Shown: in pieces, positions 8,537 through 17,514 of the stretch | How the letters are laid out: each line of letters starts with the position of its first letter | Numbering within the stretch: the first letter of the stretch is position 1 | NCBI GenBank assembly: GCA_017398555.1 | Contig: JAFQFV010000008.1 | Coordinates: forward strand, 1 to 64,000 | DNA: 64,000 bases | Direction: 5' to 3' | Source of the DNA: Alistipes sp. | Lineage (GTDB): Bacteria > Bacteroidota > Bacteroidia > Bacteroidales > Rikenellaceae | Translations under genes and position numbers: made by a program | Notes under the pieces: generated by a model | Told to the model about the DNA's origin: nothing | Databases searched by the model: none | Seen by the model: the letters and a program-made list of their open reading frames with translations, nothing else

Positions 8537-9718
8537 ATGAGAATTGTTATTAAAACCCTTAAGTGGATTGTTTCGCTCATCTTGGCGGCTCTGTTGGCCG
8601 TTATTGCGACAAGCGTTTCGCTTGTCTATAACTTTGCTGAGCCCAAACCATTCAGCGGAGGCGATATATTCAATCCTTATCGTAATTTTGACAGCGCGGC
8701 GGGTTGGTCGCGTGCCAATTTTCACACGCATACCCGCGTAGAGGGGCCACTGAACGAGTGCGAATATACTCCGGAGCAGACACTCGAATTTTACGATAAG
8801 TTTGATTACAATGTGGTTACAATATCAAACCACAACGAGATAACCCCTCATCCGACAAGCGACACGAGGGTCTATGAGCACGGCTACAACATCATCAAGT
8901 TTCACAAGCTTGTCTTTGGCGCTCAGAGGGAGTGGTGGTTTGACAATCTGTTGCCGATATTTACCTTCCAGAAGCAGTTTCAGATTGACAGGCTCTCAAA
9001 GCGGGGCGATATTGTAGTACTAAACCACCCGCTACGCACCCATACGATGACCGAGCAGGTGATGAGCAAGCTAAGTGGCTATCAGGCAATCGAGCTCGAC
9101 AGCGGAAAGAGCACCGAGAACGACTATTGGGATGCGGCGCTGAGTGCGGGCAGATACTCTTTTGCCCTTGCCAATGACGATTTGCACTACCCTAACCGCA
9201 GCCACGCGATAGCTATGCGCAGCAATATGCTCAACAGCCAGGCTACCGACTATGCGGCTATTCGGGAGCTGCTGCTCGACGGCTGTTACTACTCTATGCG
9301 CACGCCGGACTATGGCTGTGGCGACTGGCAGATAAAGGCCGAGCACAACAAGAGCATACCTTACATCAAAAATATAGGTTTGGAGGAGGATGTCATCTAT
9401 ATAGCCCTCTCGGAGGCGGCCGACAGCATCAAGGTTACAGGTCAGGGTCACACTACGCTTGCCATTGTCAATCAGGCAGACTCATTAGGTTACAAGATGC
9501 AGCAGGCAGACCCTTATGGTCGCTTCACGGCATACTTTGCAGATGGAGAGGTGATATACTGTAACCCATTTGCTCGATATGATGCGCAGACAGAACTCAC
9601 TCCGTTCAAGGCGGGATATGATGTCAATATAACACTTTCAATACTATTCAATTTCCTGCTCTGTGCACTCTTTGTGTGGGTTGCAAGGGCGTTTTATAAA
9701 GTAATTACTGTATGGTAA
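8537..9718 (+). CDS. membrane-anchored PHP-domain phosphoesterase-like protein
   Basis: 393 residues. An N-terminal transmembrane helix (about 8-30) and a C-terminal one (about 360-385) bracket a PHP domain. PHP metal motifs seen are N-F-H-T-H-T (near residue 56), I-S-N-H-N-E (near 97), L-N-H-P-L-R-T-H (near 160) and A-N-D-D-L-H (near 215). PHP domains hydrolyse phosphoesters with a trinuclear metal centre. The stop codon overlaps the next gene by seven bases, so it is co-translated with an EptA-like transferase, which suggests a shared role in envelope phosphate or lipid modification (inference). Confidence 0.8.
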   Translation: MRIVIKTLKWIVSLILAALLAVIATSVSLVYNFAEPKPFSGGDIFNPYRNFDSAAGWSRANFHTHTRVEGPLNECEYTPEQTLEFYDKFDYNVVTISNHNEITPHPTSDTRVYEHGYNIIKFHKLVFGAQREWWFDNLLPIFTFQKQFQIDRLSKRGDIVVLNHPLRTHTMTEQVMSKLSGYQAIELDSGKSTENDYWDAALSAGRYSFALANDDLHYPNRSHAIAMRSNMLNSQATDYAAIRELLLDGCYYSMRTPDYGCGDWQIKAEHNKSIPYIKNIGLEEDVIYIALSEAADSIKVTGQGHTTLAIVNQADSLGYKMQQADPYGRFTAYFADGEVIYCNPFARYDAQTELTPFKAGYDVNITLSILFNFLLCALFVWVARAFYKVITVW

Positions 9719-11235
9719 ATATTCTCAAAAGGGGGTGCAAGGCCACAACGCTATCTCTTATAGTTACAATCTACACACTTTTTGCCTACCACTACCCTCT
9801 CTTCCGATTGGTTGTAAATAATATCGAGGGTGGAATAAATGGCTGGATTATTACAGGCGGACTTGCAGTGCTGATGCTCGCCACCAACTTTATGATGTGC
9901 TACATATTTCTCTATCTGCTGCGCGGTGTGGGCAAGTGGATTATCGGTCTGTCGCTCATCGCGGATGCTGTTGCGCTATACTTTATCAACACATACGATG
10001 TACTTATTACCGACTCGATGATGGGCAATGTCTTCAATACCCGCTACTCGGAGGCATCGGGTTTCTTCTCGTGGGTTGCGGTGCTCTATGTCATCTTTTT
10101 AGGTATTCTGCCTTGTCTATTTGTTGTATCTCGCAAGGTCGATTTCGGCAGTACAAAGCTATTTTTCAAGCGCACAGGCGTAGCACTTGCTGCAATGACA
10201 GCTATGGTGGCGATAAATATCAACAACTTTACCTGGATTGACCGCAACGCCACACAGCTCGGCAGTCTGTTGATGCCGTGGTCTTATACGGTAAATACTT
10301 TCCGCTACTTCAGTGCCGAGAAGAAGAGAAATGCAAAGGAGATTCTGCTCCCCGATGCAAAGATTACATCAACAAGCAAAGATGTCGTGGTGCTGATAAT
10401 CGGCGAGTCGGCGCGTCGCGAAAACTTTTCGCTCTATGGCTACAACAAGCCGACAAATCCGTTACTGGAGCAGGAGAATGTTGTGGCTCTAATGGCAAAA
10501 TCGGCGGCGACATACACCACTGCGGGCGTAAAGGCAATTCTTGACCACAAGCCGACAGACAAACTCTATGAGATACTGCCAAACTATCTCTATCGTGCGG
10601 GTGTGGATGTGATTTGGCGCACAAATAATTGGGGAGAGCCCCCTGTACATATCGAAAAGTATCAGAAGGTTGCCGATTTGAAGGCACTCTATCCCGATGC
10701 GGATGAGAGGTTTGATGCAATTCTGCTTGAGGGGCTGAAGGATGTTATCGAGAGCAGCAGCGCCGACAAAGTATTTATCGTTCTGCACACCTCAACAAGC
10801 CACGGCCCGACATATTTCTCAAAGTACCCTGCTGATTTTGAGCGATTTACCCCTGTATGCACCACTGTTGAGATGGCGAAGGCCGACCCTACAGAGCTGA
10901 TGAATGCCTACGACAATACAATCGTATATACAGACTACCTTATCGACTCGGTAATCGAGGTTCTGCGTGCCATTCCGACACGTCGTGCCGCTATGCTCTT
11001 TGTATCCGACCACGGCGAGTCTTTAGGCGAGAACAATCTCTACATGCACGGTGTACCGATGGCTCTTGCACCGAAGGAGCAGGTCGAAATTCCGTTTATC
11101 GTCTGGAGCAGCGAGGGCGTAGAGTATGTAAAGCAGTTGGAGGAGGTTGGGCAGTACCACACTTTCCACTCTGTATTGGACTTTCTGGGTATCGAGAGTG
11201 AGATTTACAATCCTGAGCTGAGCATCTTCAAGTAG
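9712..11235 (+). CDS. EptA-type phosphoethanolamine transferase
   Basis: 507 residues: about five transmembrane helices in the first 175, then a periplasmic sulfatase-like domain. Motifs seen are I-I-G-E-S-A-R-R-E-N-F-S-L-Y-G-Y (metal Glu), a Thr-rich stretch S-A-A-T-Y-T-T-A-G-V-K-A where the Thr nucleophile of EptA lies, H-T-S-T-S-H-G-P-T-Y, and V-S-D-H-G-E-S-L-G-E followed by M-H-G. The family moves phosphoethanolamine onto lipid A or glycans, and in other bacteria this can reduce polymyxin binding. The acceptor here is unknown. The start overlaps the end of the PHP gene (ATGGTAA). Confidence 0.85.
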   Translation: MVNILKRGCKATTLSLIVTIYTLFAYHYPLFRLVVNNIEGGINGWIITGGLAVLMLATNFMMCYIFLYLLRGVGKWIIGLSLIADAVALYFINTYDVLITDSMMGNVFNTRYSEASGFFSWVAVLYVIFLGILPCLFVVSRKVDFGSTKLFFKRTGVALAAMTAMVAININNFTWIDRNATQLGSLLMPWSYTVNTFRYFSAEKKRNAKEILLPDAKITSTSKDVVVLIIGESARRENFSLYGYNKPTNPLLEQENVVALMAKSAATYTTAGVKAILDHKPTDKLYEILPNYLYRAGVDVIWRTNNWGEPPVHIEKYQKVADLKALYPDADERFDAILLEGLKDVIESSSADKVFIVLHTSTSHGPTYFSKYPADFERFTPVCTTVEMAKADPTELMNAYDNTIVYTDYLIDSVIEVLRAIPTRRAAMLFVSDHGESLGENNLYMHGVPMALAPKEQVEIPFIVWSSEGVEYVKQLEEVGQYHTFHSVLDFLGIESEIYNPELSIFK

Positions 11236-11294
11236 CACGATTTTTGAAATCAAGGACGATTTGCTATAGATGTCAAATTTTACAAATCGTTCTT

Positions 11295-11750
11295 ATGAAA
11301 AATTTATTGATGCTTGCGGTTGCCGGACTCTTTACCCTATCCTCAACCATAGCAGGCGCGGCCACAAAAGATGGTGACCGCATATTGGGAGAGTATAAAG
11401 CGGTAAAAGATGGGAGGCAGACAACCGTGCGTATCTCAAAAATAGGAGAGAATAGATATAAGGCTCAAGTGGTCGGAGTTCGTGACAAAAACCACTCCGA
11501 TGTGGAGGTCGGCACCGATATAAACAATCCCGATCCAACAAAGAGAGATATTCCGTCAAACCAGATTGTGCTTATAGAGAGTGTGAGCTACAACGGCGAG
11601 AAGGATGTGTGGGATGATGGGCAGATATATGACCCGACAAAGGGCGATGTCTATCGAGTGGTGCTCGACTTTAAGAATGACAAGACCCTCCGCGTGCGTG
11701 GTTATCTGGGTCCCTTCTCAAGAAGCCTCTATTGGGAGAAGATTAACTAA
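11295..11750 (+). CDS. DUF2147 secreted protein
   Basis: The start is placed at MKNLLMLAVAG (11295), which gives a normal signal peptide (cut near AGA-ATKD). An in-frame ATG 17 codons upstream would precede it with unrelated residues. The 151-residue product shows DUF2147 hallmarks: G-E-Y-K at the start of the mature part, a D-P-T-K-G-D-V-Y segment, and L-R-V-R-G-Y-L-G-P-F-S-R-S near the C-terminus. DUF2147 proteins are small beta-rich periplasmic proteins of unknown function. Confidence 0.8.
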   Translation: MKNLLMLAVAGLFTLSSTIAGAATKDGDRILGEYKAVKDGRQTTVRISKIGENRYKAQVVGVRDKNHSDVEVGTDINNPDPTKRDIPSNQIVLIESVSYNGEKDVWDDGQIYDPTKGDVYRVVLDFKNDKTLRVRGYLGPFSRSLYWEKIN

Positions 11751-11782
11751 CACTAAAGCCTGTCGATTGACAGGCTTTAGTG
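11751..11782 (+). terminator. strong hairpin terminator
   Basis: A perfect 14-bp stem, 11751-11764 with 11769-11782, loop GATT, followed by TTTATT. It starts at the stop codon of the DUF2147 gene. The minus-strand MBL operon ends 34 bases further on, so the hairpin may act in both directions. Confidence 0.85.
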
Positions 11783-11815
11783 TTTATTGAATGGTTAAAA
11801 ATCCCATTTGGGCTA

Positions 11816-13105
11816 CTATCTTGATGTGTATGGGCCGTGGATAGATTTAACTCGATACTCAAAGTTGGTATCGTCGAGCATATAGACATTAAATGTATCG
11901 CCGCCCTTAGCTACACGCAAAACGATGTGTCCATTATAACCGGCAACCTTGTTATAGAGTTCTTTATTGGCTGCCACAGCATTTTCGTGGCCATTGGTTG
12001 TAAAGAAATCCTTAACCCAGAATGGGAATGGCGCAACATTGTTGAGCACATTGTTGAGCATATCCGGATTTGGCTGACCTTGATACATACTACAGTTCAA
12101 AACCACGCGAGGATTGAAGTTATACTCCTGCATCTTTGAGCCCCAGCTATTAGCGCCGAGGTGGTGGTGTGTCTTGAATGCATCGAGTTTTGCATCGCCA
12201 ATAAAGTCACGATAGTATGCAGCAAACAGGTTCTGACTTGTACTTGTAAGGTCACCACAAGCGACATAGTCAAACTTACCGTATGTAACATGGAAACCAC
12301 AGCAAGATGGATTACCCTTAGCCGACTTTGAGCCACCAAGATAGCCGTTACCCTGACCATTTTTTGCCCAAACAAAACCGTTAGCACAGATATTAAAGAC
12401 CTTAAAGTCCTTGTGAGCATCCTTATTATAGAGCATTACCATCTGCTCTGTACCAGGAGTAAAACGAGCACCTGTAAATTTACCCTCTTTAACACCCCAA
12501 GTTACAAACTTACCCCAATCCTCAGCAAGTCCGCCATCCAATGCAGGTGTTACATCATCCTCTACGTAACCCGGATAGGCATTGTCAATCACGTGAGAAT
12601 ACGGCACCAAGTCAAAAAGAGCCAAAAGACCCGCCTTACGATAACCAACAGGAGAGGTCTCTGTAGCCACCTCAGGCTGACCGATATGGTCAATGTGGAA
12701 GTGCGAAGGGGCACAATAGTCAATAGCGTTCTGACCTTGAGGCAGGAAGTGCTTGATATAACGAGCGTATGTCTCGTATGGACGAATAGATGAGTTTGGA
12801 CGCTGTGGGCATGGGCCATCACCATAAGTCAAAGTCAGCTCACCGGCATCTACGAGCATTGTTGTTCCATCAGGGAAGATATAGAAACAGCACTCGCCTC
12901 GACCAGAGTTGATAAAGTGAATGTCAAAACAGCCCTCCTCCCAATCAGGAAGAACATCTCCTACAGCAATTGTCTGACCCGGTGTCGGAGTTGGTGTTGG
13001 CTTTGTGCCTAAATCATCCTCCCACGGCATCTCGCCATTACTACCGCCACCGCAAGCGACTGCAAGCAGCGCAAAAAGTGGTAAAATCCAAAGAATCTTT
13101 TTCAT
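11816..13105 (-). CDS. ComEC-like MBL-fold lipoprotein 1 of tandem triplet
   Basis: 429 residues, lipoprotein signal (LLAVAC-GGG), a linker with M-P-W-E-D-D-L-G and Pro/Thr repeats, then an MBL domain. It opens D-I-H-F-I-N-S-G-R-G-E-C with P-D-G-T-T-M-L-V-D-A-G, the layout of the MBL domain of ComEC/Rec2. The zinc motif is S-H-F-H-I-D-H (H135, H137, D139, H140), followed by A-C-G-D-L-T and K-T-H-H-H-L-G. It is the last of three paralogues spaced three bases apart, downstream of SusC/SusD, and the most divergent of the three. Family members outside ComEC have varied or unknown substrates; phosphodiester cleavage is a guess from the fold. Confidence 0.8.
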   Translation of the reverse strand: MKKILWILPLFALLAVACGGGSNGEMPWEDDLGTKPTPTPTPGQTIAVGDVLPDWEEGCFDIHFINSGRGECCFYIFPDGTTMLVDAGELTLTYGDGPCPQRPNSSIRPYETYARYIKHFLPQGQNAIDYCAPSHFHIDHIGQPEVATETSPVGYRKAGLLALFDLVPYSHVIDNAYPGYVEDDVTPALDGGLAEDWGKFVTWGVKEGKFTGARFTPGTEQMVMLYNKDAHKDFKVFNICANGFVWAKNGQGNGYLGGSKSAKGNPSCCGFHVTYGKFDYVACGDLTSTSQNLFAAYYRDFIGDAKLDAFKTHHHLGANSWGSKMQEYNFNPRVVLNCSMYQGQPNPDMLNNVLNNVAPFPFWVKDFFTTNGHENAVAANKELYNKVAGYNGHIVLRVAKGGDTFNVYMLDDTNFEYRVKSIHGPYTSR

Positions 13106-13108
13106 AGT

Positions 13109-14404
13109 TTATTTGTAATTATAATATGGTCCATCAATTCGTTTTACCTTATACTCGCTATTCATATCATCAAGAGTATAGACCATAAAACTCTCGCCAC
13201 CCTTTGCTACACGGATAACGATATGTCCGCTTGTGGCGTTACACTTGATATAGTCCAGCGGATACTGCTCAATAAGGCTCTCGCCTACGCTTGTGCAATA
13301 GATATCGCAGCCGCCCTCTGTAATGTAGCCAAACTTATCCTTATCAGGCTGTTCCTTACGTACATAGAAACTTGTTGCAACAAGCACCTGCGGTTTGAGG
13401 ACATTCTGCGCCTTCTCACGATTTGAGTGCGGAGAGAGGTGGTGGTGAGCCTTTGTAGCCTCGACCTGACCAACAACCTCAGCCACGGCATACTCATAGT
13501 CGTAGTAGTCGCCAATATCGCCCGCAGTGAGGAAGTCAAAGTCGCCATAGCGGATAACAAAACCGCACGATGCGGCATTCTCAGCCTTTGCTGCGCCCTT
13601 TTGTGCATAGATATCCACAGACTGATTATTCTTCCAGATGCAGCAGTTTGCACAGACATTCTCAATACGGAAGTTTGGATATGCTGCCGCATTATACTTC
13701 ATTGCAAACTGGTTTACAGCACCGAGCTTGAACTGCGAAGCTCGCAGAGCATTGCGACCTACGTGATAATCGGTAAACTTACGATAGTTTGCAAGAGCTG
13801 CCTCGCTCATACTATTAACCTTCAGACCATCATAGTTACCGTATGCGCGGTCAATAACCTCTATAAATGGGATGTGGTGGTAGAGAGCCGTAACTCCTGC
13901 AAGGGTATAAGTTCCTGTCTCATCCTTGGTGTACTCCTTCTCCAAATTACCCATATGGTCCATATGGAAGTGGGAGATGTGCATATAGTCAATAGCGCTC
14001 TTACCACGAGGCAGGAAGTGCTTGATATAGTCGCCATAAATCTTTGTCGGACGCACAGTGGCGTTAGGTCGCTGAAGAACATTCTTATACTCGCTTGTCT
14101 CGCGGCTAAACTCGCCTGCATCGACAACCATTGTTGTTCCGTCAGGCAGTATGAAGAACAGACACTCGCCACGACCCGTGCTGATGGTGTGGATATCGAG
14201 TTCACCCTCGCTCCACGCTGTAAGAGTATCTCCAACCTCTACTGTAGGGGTATTCGGGTTATCCGGTGTAGGATTTTCAGGTTCCGGCTGTGGCTTTTGT
14301 TGCTCGCCCTTACCCAAATCATCCTCCCACGGCATCTTAACGTCGTCACCGCCACACGAGAGAGCAAAGAGCGCTAATGGTAAAATCCAAAGAATCTTTT
14401 TCAT
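13109..14404 (-). CDS. ComEC-like MBL-fold lipoprotein 2 of tandem triplet
   Basis: 431 residues, lipoprotein signal (LFALSC-GGD), the same M-P-W-E-D-D-L-G tag after the lipid anchor as copy 1, and a Pro/Glu/Asn-rich linker to about residue 58. The catalytic domain has D-I-H-T-I-S-T-G-R-G-E-C, V-V-D-A-G-E, S-H-F-H-M-D-H (H145, H147, D149, H150), L-T-A-G-D-I-G-D-Y-Y and K-A-H-H-H-L-S-P-H-S. All residues expected to hold two zinc ions are present. It ends three bases before copy 1 begins. It is closer in sequence to copy 3 than to copy 1. Confidence 0.8.
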   Translation of the reverse strand: MKKILWILPLALFALSCGGDDVKMPWEDDLGKGEQQKPQPEPENPTPDNPNTPTVEVGDTLTAWSEGELDIHTISTGRGECLFFILPDGTTMVVDAGEFSRETSEYKNVLQRPNATVRPTKIYGDYIKHFLPRGKSAIDYMHISHFHMDHMGNLEKEYTKDETGTYTLAGVTALYHHIPFIEVIDRAYGNYDGLKVNSMSEAALANYRKFTDYHVGRNALRASQFKLGAVNQFAMKYNAAAYPNFRIENVCANCCIWKNNQSVDIYAQKGAAKAENAASCGFVIRYGDFDFLTAGDIGDYYDYEYAVAEVVGQVEATKAHHHLSPHSNREKAQNVLKPQVLVATSFYVRKEQPDKDKFGYITEGGCDIYCTSVGESLIEQYPLDYIKCNATSGHIVIRVAKGGESFMVYTLDDMNSEYKVKRIDGPYYNYK

Positions 14405-14407
14405 CTT

Positions 14408-15610
14408 TTACTCACATTTGAAAGGTCCGTCAATTCTCTTTACACGATACTTGCTATCTGTATCGTCAAGAGTATAGACCATATAACTATCGCCCTTAGG
14501 GGCTACGCGAATAACGATATGTCCGCTTGTGGCCTTGCAAACGGCATACTCCTTCGGATACTGCTCAAGAAGGCTCTCGCCAACGCTTGTGCAGTATATG
14601 TCGCAGTCTAAATTGTCGATATATCCGAACTTACTCTTATCTGGTTGTATGTCACGCACATAGAAGCTTGTAGCAACGAGTGTCTGTGGACTAAGCACCT
14701 CTATAGATGGCTGGCACATAGAGTGCGGCGAGAGGTGGTGATGAGCCTTTACGGCCTCAACCTCTCCTACAGCCTCCGCTACACGAAGCTCAAGGTCGTA
14801 ATAGTCGCCAATATCGCCCGCTGTAAGGAAGTCAAACTTACCATAGCGGACAACAAAACCACAAGAGGCAGCATTTTCACGAATCTTATCGCGAATACCC
14901 TCATAGACATCCACAGCCTTGCCATCGCTCCAAACGTAGCCGTTTGAGCAGATATTCTCAATCTTCAAATTCGGATATGCCGCAGCGTTATGCTTCATTG
15001 CAAACTGATTTACTGCACCAAGCTCGAACTGCGACGCCTTAATATTGCCCTTTGCCACGTGATAGTCCAAGAACTTCTTGTACTCATCCATAACCTTTAC
15101 GCTCATAGCCTTAACCTTGAGCGAATCGTAGGCACCATAAGCGCGGTCGATAACCTCACGGAACGGCACCTGATGGTAGAGCGCCATAACACCTGTAAGG
15201 GTGTAGTCGCCCTCTGCACACTTTGTATATTCAGGCTCCATATTACCCATGTGGTCCATATGGAAGTGTGAGAGGTTGAAATAATCCACCGCATCGTATG
15301 GGTTAAAGTGACGAATATAGTCGCCAAAGGCCTTTGTAGGGCGCGTCTGAGCATTTGGACGCTGAAGTACATTTTTATACTTCTTACCCTCGCGACTAAA
15401 TTCGCCCGCATCGACTACGATAGACGTACCGTCGGGCAGTATAAGGAATATACACTCGCCACGACCCGTACTGATAGTATGGATATCGAGGTAACCCTCA
15501 CTCCACGCCGGCAGAGTACGACCCTTGCGAGCCTTTTTGCCGTTGTAGCTGGCGGTGAGAGTTACCACCGCCAGACACAATGACAGAATAAAAATTAAAC
15601 TTCTCTTCAT
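14408..15610 (-). CDS. ComEC-like MBL-fold protein 3 of tandem triplet, no lipobox
   Basis: 400 residues. It has a signal peptide, but no Cys follows the hydrophobic core (V-T-L-T-A-S-Y-N-G), and the linker and W-E-D-D tag of its two neighbours are missing, so it is predicted to be a soluble exported protein. The MBL core is intact: H115, H117, D119, H120 in S-H-F-H-M-D-H, then L-T-A-G-D-I-G-D-Y-Y-D and K-A-H-H-H-L-S-P-H-S. It is the first of the three MBL genes, starting two bases after the stop of the surface lipoprotein at 15612. Confidence 0.8.
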   Translation of the reverse strand: MKRSLIFILSLCLAVVTLTASYNGKKARKGRTLPAWSEGYLDIHTISTGRGECIFLILPDGTSIVVDAGEFSREGKKYKNVLQRPNAQTRPTKAFGDYIRHFNPYDAVDYFNLSHFHMDHMGNMEPEYTKCAEGDYTLTGVMALYHQVPFREVIDRAYGAYDSLKVKAMSVKVMDEYKKFLDYHVAKGNIKASQFELGAVNQFAMKHNAAAYPNLKIENICSNGYVWSDGKAVDVYEGIRDKIRENAASCGFVVRYGKFDFLTAGDIGDYYDLELRVAEAVGEVEAVKAHHHLSPHSMCQPSIEVLSPQTLVATSFYVRDIQPDKSKFGYIDNLDCDIYCTSVGESLLEQYPKEYAVCKATSGHIVIRVAPKGDSYMVYTLDDTDSKYRVKRIDGPFKCE

Positions 15611-15611
15611 T

Positions 15612-17342
15612 TTACTTTACGTAAATTGGACGAATAGAAAAACGTGCCATAGAACCATAGTTAAAGGTTCCTGTATTATTTCCGCTTGAACGAAGACCAG
15701 AATTGAAGAACGCCTCATTCTCTACTGTTCCATCTGCATAAATACGATGGATAACACCGAAGCCATTACCAGCCTCAGAGTTCTCATTTACGGTAGATGT
15801 ACGATAGAATGCCTGTGTACCTACCTTATAGATATTATACTCAGTGTTGTTATAACCACGACCTGTACAAGGGAGGAAGAGACCAACAGTCAAATCTTCT
15901 ACGCTAAGGCTCTTTGTACCCTCTACAAGACCTGGAGCAGCATCTGCCGCCGGGTTATAGTAGTAGATACCCAAAATATTGTTGTATGTAGCAACAGTGT
16001 AGCATGAGTTAGCATAGAGAGTTGCAAACTCAGCAGCTGTAGGCATACGATACTGACCGTTAGATGCCCAATATGCAATATCGCCATACTTTGCAGCTGC
16101 AAAATCTGTAGTCTCAGCTGTGCAAGCGCTATCGCTATACATCTTACCACTAAAGTCAAATGCCGGAGTACCTGCAATTTGTACAGCCTTAGTAGCATCG
16201 ATAGAGGCATAATCCTCAATACCGCCAAAGTTAAAGTGTGCGACCTTGTTATAATCAGTCAAGTTCTTCAAATCGCCAGATACACCCATATTGAAGTGGT
16301 GCTCCTGACTTGGTGCAATACGCCAACCTGTAGCAAAGTTCTCATCAGTTGTACCGTTAAGCTCATACTCAAGGTTACCCATTGCCCACTTGATACCTGC
16401 AACAGTTACATAATCAGGCATCTCTACCGGTGCATCACTACCAATACCCGCCATATTTACAGTAAAGGCTGTAATCTCGCCAGAGACAAGCTCCATAGCC
16501 TTTGGCAGTGTAATCTCCTTGGTGTAGCTATTGTCATTGTTTGTAACAACAGTAACGGAGCACTTCTCGCCTGCATCAAGAGTTGTTGGCCATACGGACA
16601 TATAGTAGCTAAAGTCGCCTGTCTGTGCCTCAGGAAGTGTCACACTAACAGATGTAGCCGGAGTTGCTACCTCTGACTGAGCGAGTGGATAGTTGCCCGC
16701 TACAAGGTCAGAAATCATCATCTTGGTAATCTTACCTGCGAGAGGCTTATCGCAAGAGAATGTTACGCTCTTTACAGCATCACCCTCAGCGAGTGCAAGG
16801 TTCTTGATAGATACCTTTGCAAGCGCTGTCACGCGTGCCATCTCAAAATTAACAGTCTCTGTTGGCTGCGCTGCAAGCTCTACGCCCTTTGACAGAATAA
16901 GGTCTGCAAGTGGGTCATAAGTATTCATTGCAGTAGGAGCCTGAGCACTTGGCAGAGTAAATGCCAAATATGTTCCTGCGCCATTCATAGAGGCGTTGTT
17001 GTGCGAGAGAACATAGATATAAGAGTCGGCTGTCTTTGCACTAAGTTCAAACTGAACTTTCACACTCTTACCACCCTCTGCAAGGGTTGTGTTAGGGTTA
17101 TTTCCCTTTGCACTTGTTCCGCCGGTAACAGTAACCTCATAGAGCTCGATGTAGTCGCCTGCTACCCACTCTGCGTGGTACTTTCCGTCCTCCTCTACAA
17201 GAACGCTACGTGACTGCGGAGCGTCAGCAGTTGCAGAAAAAACAACCTTACCCTCCGAATTATTGATAGTGATCTCCTCACTCTGCGAGCAAGCTGTAAA
17301 TGCAGCTGCTGCAACAAGAATAGATGTAATAAACTTCTTCAT
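15612..17342 (-). CDS. surface lipoprotein: fimbrillin-like domain plus YWASxGQYRMP domain
   Basis: The start is set at MKKFITSILVAAAAF (17342), giving 576 residues with lipobox TAC-S. A longer frame would run through the small peptide gene in another phase. Residues about 20-290 resemble Mfa/fimbrillin-like domains. Residues about 310-576 hold a module with G-I-K-W-A-M-G-N-L, D-I-A-Y-W-A-S-N-G-Q-Y-R-M-P-T-A-A-E-F, L-P-C-T-G-R-G-Y and the ending R-F-S-I-R-P-I-Y-V-K, which recalls the Fibrobacter major paralogous/DUF1566 group, probably carbohydrate- or ligand-binding. The same module occurs twice in the lipoprotein upstream. Its start codon lies 13 bases after the stop of the EAGFA peptide. 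Confidence 0.75.
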   Translation of the reverse strand: MKKFITSILVAAAAFTACSQSEEITINNSEGKVVFSATADAPQSRSVLVEEDGKYHAEWVAGDYIELYEVTVTGGTSAKGNNPNTTLAEGGKSVKVQFELSAKTADSYIYVLSHNNASMNGAGTYLAFTLPSAQAPTAMNTYDPLADLILSKGVELAAQPTETVNFEMARVTALAKVSIKNLALAEGDAVKSVTFSCDKPLAGKITKMMISDLVAGNYPLAQSEVATPATSVSVTLPEAQTGDFSYYMSVWPTTLDAGEKCSVTVVTNNDNSYTKEITLPKAMELVSGEITAFTVNMAGIGSDAPVEMPDYVTVAGIKWAMGNLEYELNGTTDENFATGWRIAPSQEHHFNMGVSGDLKNLTDYNKVAHFNFGGIEDYASIDATKAVQIAGTPAFDFSGKMYSDSACTAETTDFAAAKYGDIAYWASNGQYRMPTAAEFATLYANSCYTVATYNNILGIYYYNPAADAAPGLVEGTKSLSVEDLTVGLFLPCTGRGYNNTEYNIYKVGTQAFYRTSTVNENSEAGNGFGVIHRIYADGTVENEAFFNSGLRSSGNNTGTFNYGSMARFSIRPIYVK

Positions 17343-17355
17343 AGCTCTGCATTTT

Positions 17356-17487
17356 TTATAATTCATCACCATAATCATTAAAACCAATATCGCCACCAGG
17401 GGTACCTGCGCCATAGCTGGTAGCAAAGCCTGCCTCTACCTTAACATCCTCTACAGAGAGGTAAGGGCTCTGATAATCTCTTTTCAT
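17356..17487 (-). CDS. EAGFA-type small peptide, copy 2
   Basis: This 43-residue frame starts MKRDYQSPYL and ends NDYGDEL. It shares Y-x-S-P-x-L-x7-E-A-G-F-A-x-S with the peptide at 3990-4124, at identical spacing, and a Gly/Asp-rich acidic tail. It has no signal sequence. It lies between a terminator-like hairpin (17523-17552) and a surface lipoprotein gene whose ATG is 13 bases past the peptide stop, so translational coupling is likely. The length is below usual annotation cut-offs. The conserved motif in two unlinked places, each directly before a fimbrillin-like lipoprotein gene, is the main evidence that it is a real gene. Confidence 0.72.
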   Translation of the reverse strand: MKRDYQSPYLSVEDVKVEAGFATSYGAGTPGGDIGFNDYGDEL

Positions 17488-17514
17488 CTCTGATTTTTAG
17501 TTTTAGATTTATAT

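Noticed and set aside
13427-14377. Plus-strand open frame of 316 codons
   Set aside because: Antisense shadow of the second tandem MBL gene; Cys/Ile-rich composition without any domain motif.
17343-17426. N-terminal extension of the one-domain lipoprotein
   Set aside because: It would overlap the EAGFA peptide in another frame and place a hydrophobic Met-rich segment before a normal lipoprotein signal.
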